Shown piece by piece: positions 7,158 through 8,364 of a stretch of 8,364 nucleotides of DNA. The notes under the pieces are model-generated. The model saw nothing but the letters and a program-made list of their open reading frames with translations, was not told the origin of the DNA and searched no databases. The first letter of the stretch is position 1, and every line of letters begins with the position of its first letter. The DNA is taken from the NCBI GenBank assembly GCA_007121375.1, contig SKLX01000027.1:1-8364 (forward strand), given 5' to 3'. This DNA is from Bacillota bacterium (GTDB taxonomy: Bacteria; Bacillota; Dethiobacteria; SKNC01). A program made the position numbers and the translations under genes.

Positions 7158-7165
7158 GGGAGGGG
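7158..7165 (+). promoter_or_regulatory. strong ribosome binding site of the YlbF/YheA-family gene
   Basis: GGGAGGGG lies six bases before the ATG at 7172 and fixes this start. The 35-base gap from the cytochrome stop contains no hairpin, so the gene is probably read from the same transcript. Confidence 0.75.
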
Positions 7166-7171
7166 AAGAAA

Positions 7172-7537
7172 ATGAATGTTTACGATCAAGCCCACGCCTT
7201 GGCTAAATCTTTAAAAGAATCCGATGAGTACAAGCAGTACCAAAAGGCTAAAGAAAAGCTGGAAGAAGATGAAAAAGCAAAAGAAATGCTTTTGGAATTC
7301 AGGAAGTTTCAATATGAAGTACAAATGGAGCAATTTGAAAAGAAAGAGGTAGCCCAGGAAAAAGCGGAAAAGCTCAAAAAAATGTATGAAGCAATAAACA
7401 TGAATTCTGTTATTAAGGAGTATTTGTCAGCCGAATATCGTTTTGGCAAGATGATGGCTGATGTCAGTAAAATATTGGGAGACGCTGTTGGCCTGGAAGA
7501 ATTTGAAGAAATCACAGGTGTCAGCGGAATGCAGTAG
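7172..7537 (+). CDS. YlbF/YheA-family (Com_YlbF, UPF0342-like) helical protein
   Basis: A 121-residue, highly charged, almost wholly helical cytoplasmic protein. The start NVYDQAHALAKSLKESDEY and the middle EDEKAKEMLLEFRKFQ are the family signature: an N-terminal helix, then a long Lys/Glu-rich antiparallel helical hairpin (about residues 20-75), then a hydrophobic C-terminal helix around MMADVSKILGDAVGLEEFEE. In Bacillus subtilis, YlbF (RicF) and YmcA (RicA) act with YaaT (RicT) in mRNA processing, competence, sporulation and biofilm control, and the complex binds iron-sulfur clusters. This protein contains no cysteine, so it cannot ligate a cluster and looks closer to the uncharacterised YheA branch. 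A Ric-type function should therefore not be assumed. It is the last gene before the terminator. Confidence 0.85.
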   Translation: MNVYDQAHALAKSLKESDEYKQYQKAKEKLEEDEKAKEMLLEFRKFQYEVQMEQFEKKEVAQEKAEKLKKMYEAINMNSVIKEYLSAEYRFGKMMADVSKILGDAVGLEEFEEITGVSGMQ

Positions 7538-7538
7538 G

Positions 7539-7572
7539 AAAAAGGGCTAGGAATTTTTTCTTAGCCCTTTTT
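7539..7572. terminator. bidirectional intrinsic terminator between convergent genes
   Basis: AAAAAGGGCTA (7539-7549) is perfectly complementary to TAGCCCTTTTT (7562-7572). The stem continues inward with one G-T pair, a G-C and two A-T pairs around a TTTT loop (7554-7557), about 15 bp in all. The flanking A run and the T run (to 7574) give a U tail on either strand. It begins one base after the stop of the plus-strand gene and contains the stop codon of the minus-strand gene (7547-7549). Confidence 0.9.
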
Positions 7573-8364
7573 TTAATGAATTAATGTCGTTGATCTCTGG
7601 GCCGTTTGGAGAATAATAACTGAAAACAACTTTTAAAGTTGCTGCAAAGGGAATGGCCAGTATAATACCCAAAACTCCCAGGAGCTTTCCACCTATCAGA
7701 ATGGAAACAATTATGGTAAAAGGCCTGATATCTACGGCCTTTCCCAGCAGCAGGGGAGTTAAGAGAAAGGCATCTATAGTCTGGACCAGGACATAAAATA
7801 TTATGATAACTAAGACTCCTGGTGTATCCGGGGAAAGGCTGATAAGAACTGCAGGGATGCCAGCAATATATGGACCGATATAATATATAATATTAAGGAG
7901 GCCGGCGGAAACTCCCAAAACAAAGTAAAAAGGCATTCCCAGGATTAAAAGGCCCGTCCCTGTTAATAAGCCTACCACGCTACATCTGAGAAGGTTGCCC
8001 CTTAAATAGGCTCCCACTTTTTCATCTAATACATTAAGCACCCTTACAAATTCATACCGGTAGGGATAAGGCACAGCCCTGGCTACTCCTACTTTGATTT
8101 TATTTAGATCTTTTAACAGGTAAAAAACCAGGAATAAAATTATGACCAGTTCCGAAAGACGATAAAAGAGGGCAAAGGTTATAGCCGTGACCTGGTTTAA
8201 GACCTGCTGCAGGTTAGCGGGAGCCTGCTGTATTAAAGTGGTTAAAAGTTCTTCAAATTGAGGACTTTGAGCCATCTTTAAAAAATCTTCAACCATGGGT
8301 TGGAGAAGGTTAATATAACGGGGCAACAACTGGGTTAATTCTACTATTTCATCAATTATTATAG
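7547..8364 (-). CDS. AI-2E family (TqsA/YdiK-like, UPF0118) membrane protein, 5'-truncated by the window edge
   Basis: A polytopic cytoplasmic-membrane protein of the AI-2E transporter family (PF01594). The frame stays open to the right edge, where residues IIIDEIVELTQ precede LLPRYINLLQP, so the start lies outside; 271 residues are visible of a usual 340-370. Visible parts are an amphipathic soluble stretch (VEDFLKMAQSPQFEELLTTL), a membrane helix around SELVIILFLVFYLL, the family segment DLNKIKVGVARAVP, then several hydrophobic segments including NIIYYIGPYIAGIPAVLI, VQTIDAFLLTPLLLGKAV and the diagnostic C-terminal GGKLLGVLGIILAIPFAA. Only a few members have been linked to autoinducer-2 export; others act as cation/proton antiporters, so the substrate is unknown. 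It converges on the plus-strand group and shares its terminator. An internal TTG at 8329 is not the start. Confidence 0.92.
   Translation of the reverse strand, partial: IIIDEIVELTQLLPRYINLLQPMVEDFLKMAQSPQFEELLTTLIQQAPANLQQVLNQVTAITFALFYRLSELVIILFLVFYLLKDLNKIKVGVARAVPYPYRYEFVRVLNVLDEKVGAYLRGNLLRCSVVGLLTGTGLLILGMPFYFVLGVSAGLLNIIYYIGPYIAGIPAVLISLSPDTPGVLVIIIFYVLVQTIDAFLLTPLLLGKAVDIRPFTIIVSILIGGKLLGVLGIILAIPFAATLKVVFSYYSPNGPEINDINSLKKGLRKNS

Noticed and set aside
8327..8329. TTG as the start of the minus-strand membrane protein
   Set aside because: The frame continues open to the window edge, and the protein would lack the N-terminal membrane helices usual in the family.
1..8364. CRISPR arrays, insertion sequences, att sites, tRNA genes, riboswitches or in-frame selenocysteine codons
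   Set aside because: No spaced direct repeats, terminal inverted repeats, transposase or cloverleaf patterns were seen by eye, and every gene is complete or cut only by the window edge without internal TGA.

Overview
The window reads as ordinary chromosomal DNA from an anaerobic, low-to-moderate GC Firmicute of the class Clostridia. A Peptococcaceae/Desulfotomaculum-like relative is my best guess. The reasons are strong Gram-positive ribosome binding sites (AGGAGG, GGGAGGGG, GAGGGGGG), use of a TTG start codon, a YlbF/YheA-family gene, a Lon-like protease of the COG1067 type, a selenium-dependent tRNA enzyme and a small multihaem cytochrome lipoprotein. No mobile element, CRISPR array, tRNA/rRNA gene or phage gene is visible, and no gap between genes exceeds about 155 bases.

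Layout. Positions 1-1718 hold the 3' nine tenths of an acetyl-CoA synthetase gene (acs); its first roughly 78 codons lie left of the window. It ends in a strong intrinsic terminator at 1759-1805. A TATAAT box at 1835-1840 and an AGGAGG site then precede a run of six closely spaced plus-strand genes: a Lon-like protease (1872-4289), tRNA 2-selenouridine synthase selU/mnmH (4335-5411), a class I SAM methyltransferase (5426-6175), the tRNA wobble 2'-O-methyltransferase trmL (6188-6646), a three-haem c-type cytochrome lipoprotein (6717-7136) and a YlbF/YheA-family helical protein (7172-7537). The gaps are 45, 14, 12, 70 and 35 bases, with no internal terminator seen, so one transcript is plausible. 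A hairpin at 7539-7572 with A and T runs on either side ends this unit and also the converging minus-strand gene, an AI-2E-family membrane protein (7547 to beyond the right edge).

How the genes fit together. SelU and TrmL both modify the tRNA wobble nucleotide 34, and the methyltransferase between them is unassigned, so a small translation-fidelity cluster is a reasonable inference. The protease fits a housekeeping or protein-quality role. The cytochrome has no obvious link to its neighbours and is the most out-of-place gene.

I found no convincing new multi-gene system. The points most worth a second look are the altered nucleotide-binding motifs of the Lon-like protease, the solitary tri-haem lipoprotein, and the unassigned methyltransferase between two wobble-base modification genes.
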